Shown here piece by piece: positions 6,506 to 7,223 of a DNA stretch of 7,223 nt (position 1 is the first letter of the stretch; every line of letters starts with the position of its first letter). The DNA is taken from assembly GCA_023386835.1 (NCBI GenBank), contig JAEWIY010000036.1, positions 1 through 7,223 on the forward strand. The letters are read 5' to 3'. Both the position numbers and the translations under genes were made by a program. Under the pieces are notes generated by a model. It did no database searches, was not told the DNA's origin, and was given only the letters and a program-made list of their open reading frames with translations. The stretch is from Verrucomicrobiota bacterium (lineage in GTDB: Bacteria; Verrucomicrobiota; Verrucomicrobiia; Opitutales; Opitutaceae).

Positions 6506-6886
6506 CTAGAACGGTCGCGCGCGTTGGCAGAGCTGGATCGGTACTCCCCACGGATCGCGCATCATGATGAGCACGGATCCGTCGGGCGGCGTCACGTCCT
6601 CCACCCATTGCGCGCCGGCCTGCTCGAGCCGTTGCCGATCCGCCCGCGCGTCCGTTGAAACCAGGGCAAAGTGAAAACAGAGCGGGTGCGTCGCCGCGTA
6701 GGCGGGAACGGGCGCGGCAGGATTGTGGTACAACTCAACCACCACCCGCCCGGTGTCATCGCCGAGGAAAACGGTTTGGGTGGCCCCACCGACGTCGCGC
6801 ACGACTCGCAGGCCAAGATGTTCGCCATACCAGCGGGTCATCGCCGCCGGCTCGGCCACGTTGAGCGCGAAATGTTCAAACGTCAT
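6506..6886 (-). CDS. VOC-family (glyoxalase/dioxygenase-fold) protein
   Basis: This 126-residue protein shows the two paired beta-alpha-beta-beta-beta halves typical of the vicinal-oxygen-chelate superfamily, which holds glyoxalase I, extradiol dioxygenases and fosfomycin/bleomycin resistance proteins. The first half is FEHFALNVAEPAAMTRWYGEH... to RVVVELYHNP (residues 3-55); the second is LCFHFALVS (69-77) through DPWGVPIQL (111-119). Putative metal ligands are H5, E51, H72 and Q118, occupying the places of H5, E56, H74 and E122 in E. coli glyoxalase I. The fourth is thus Gln rather than Glu. Length fits a single-domain VOC protein. It stands between a small membrane protein and the kinase-like gene with spacers of about 100-150 bp, so operon membership is unclear. 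The substrate cannot be named from sequence. Confidence 0.85.
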   Translation of the reverse strand: MTFEHFALNVAEPAAMTRWYGEHLGLRVVRDVGGATQTVFLGDDTGRVVVELYHNPAAPVPAYAATHPLCFHFALVSTDARADRQRLEQAGAQWVEDVTPPDGSVLIMMRDPWGVPIQLCQRARPF

Positions 6887-6928
6887 GCGTCGGGAAAACC
6901 ACAGAGCCGCGTCCGGCGCGAGCGGGAG

Positions 6929-6967
6929 TTGGCCTCCGCGCGGACCAGGAGGGAAGCCAACGCGGAG
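6929..6967 (-). terminator. Possible hairpin after the small membrane-protein gene
   Basis: CTCCGCG (6934-6940) pairs with CGCGGAG (6961-6967) across a 20-nt loop, and the competing pair TTGGC (6929-6933) with GCCAA (6956-6960) overlaps it. It lies 15 bp past the stop at 6983 in the minus-strand reading and before the VOC start. There is no T-run, so intrinsic termination is doubtful; two mutually exclusive stems are also compatible with chance in such GC-rich DNA. Confidence 0.22.
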
Positions 6968-6982
6968 AACGACACCGGCGCG

Positions 6983-7210
6983 TCAGCTCCCTGACGCAAG
7001 TCGCAGCAGGAACCAGAAGCTCGCCAGGATGGCGAAGGAAACGCCGAGGCAGGCGATGAAGCCGATCGTATCCACTTTGTCCCACTTGCCGAATTCCCAG
7101 TTGGAGTCGGGACCAAAGAGCTTGGTGTGGGCGAAGCGATGCGGATCGCGGCGCGTCTTCTCCATTTCGGCGGCGTCACCGGCAGCATCAGGCACCACCG
7201 GCGTCTTCAT
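6983..7210 (-). CDS. Hypothetical small protein with one C-terminal membrane helix, possibly 5'-truncated
   Basis: From ATG 7210 this reads as 75 residues. The first half is charged and polar (acidic/basic MEKTRRDPHRFAHTK, then a tryptophan-bearing GPDSNWEFGKWDKVD). The second half is one hydrophobic segment, about residues 48-70 (TIGFIACLGVSFAILASFWF), with a short LRLASGS tail. This suggests a single-pass membrane protein with the N-terminal part in the cytoplasm or a C-terminal anchor of something longer. The frame stays open upstream to the window edge (FFGK before the Met) and no Shine-Dalgarno precedes the ATG, so the real start may be outside. I do not recognise the family. Coding is supported by sensible hydrophobic patterning and by its same-strand position 96 bp before the VOC gene. 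Confidence 0.55.
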   Translation of the reverse strand: MKTPVVPDAAGDAAEMEKTRRDPHRFAHTKLFGPDSNWEFGKWDKVDTIGFIACLGVSFAILASFWFLLRLASGS

Positions 7211-7223
7211 CTTGCCAAAGAAG

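Overview
The window is GC-rich (roughly two-thirds G+C by eye), densely coding bacterial chromosome. Every gene I can support lies on the minus strand, so transcription runs from high to low coordinates. The protein set (an HDOD protein with a C-terminal GAF-like region, a divergent cytidylate-kinase-like protein, and a soluble FdhF/YdeP-type molybdoenzyme) and the base composition resemble Verrucomicrobiota, particularly Opitutaceae-like bacteria. This placement comes from memory of family members, not from a search. Other high-GC Gram-negative groups are not excluded.

In transcription order, the right part (about 7223-5608) holds three apparently unrelated small genes. These are a single-membrane-helix protein of unknown function that may begin outside the window, a VOC/glyoxalase-fold protein, and a cytidylate-kinase-like protein. 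A 277-bp spacer (5331-5607) follows. It contains a 105-bp array of fifteen degenerate 7-bp units and separates the right-hand genes from the molybdoenzyme cluster.

The left part (5330-1) is the functional core. A 752-residue FdhF/YdeP-family formate-dehydrogenase-like catalytic subunit is followed by fdhD (sulfurtransferase/chaperone for formate dehydrogenases) and mobA (molybdenum cofactor guanylyltransferase). All three are joined by 4-bp ATGA stop/start overlaps. An HDOD-domain gene begins 28 bp after mobA and runs off the left edge. The operon thus encodes an enzyme, the protein that sulfurates its metal, and the enzyme that makes its bis-MGD cofactor. No iron-sulfur beta subunit, cytochrome gamma subunit or NAD-linked diaphorase subunit is present, so the electron partner is unknown. 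The gene pair resembles the CbbB/CbbC arrangement (FDH-like protein plus FdhD-like protein) described in Cupriavidus, but no Calvin-cycle gene is visible here.

The first ~60 bases are almost pure G/C homopolymer runs and may be a poor-quality contig end. I see no rRNA, tRNA, CRISPR array, transposase or integrase. Nothing here amounts to a clearly new system. The best leads are the stand-alone FDH-like operon with its retained Cys-His/Arg active site and odd cysteine motif, and the heptamer array just upstream of it.
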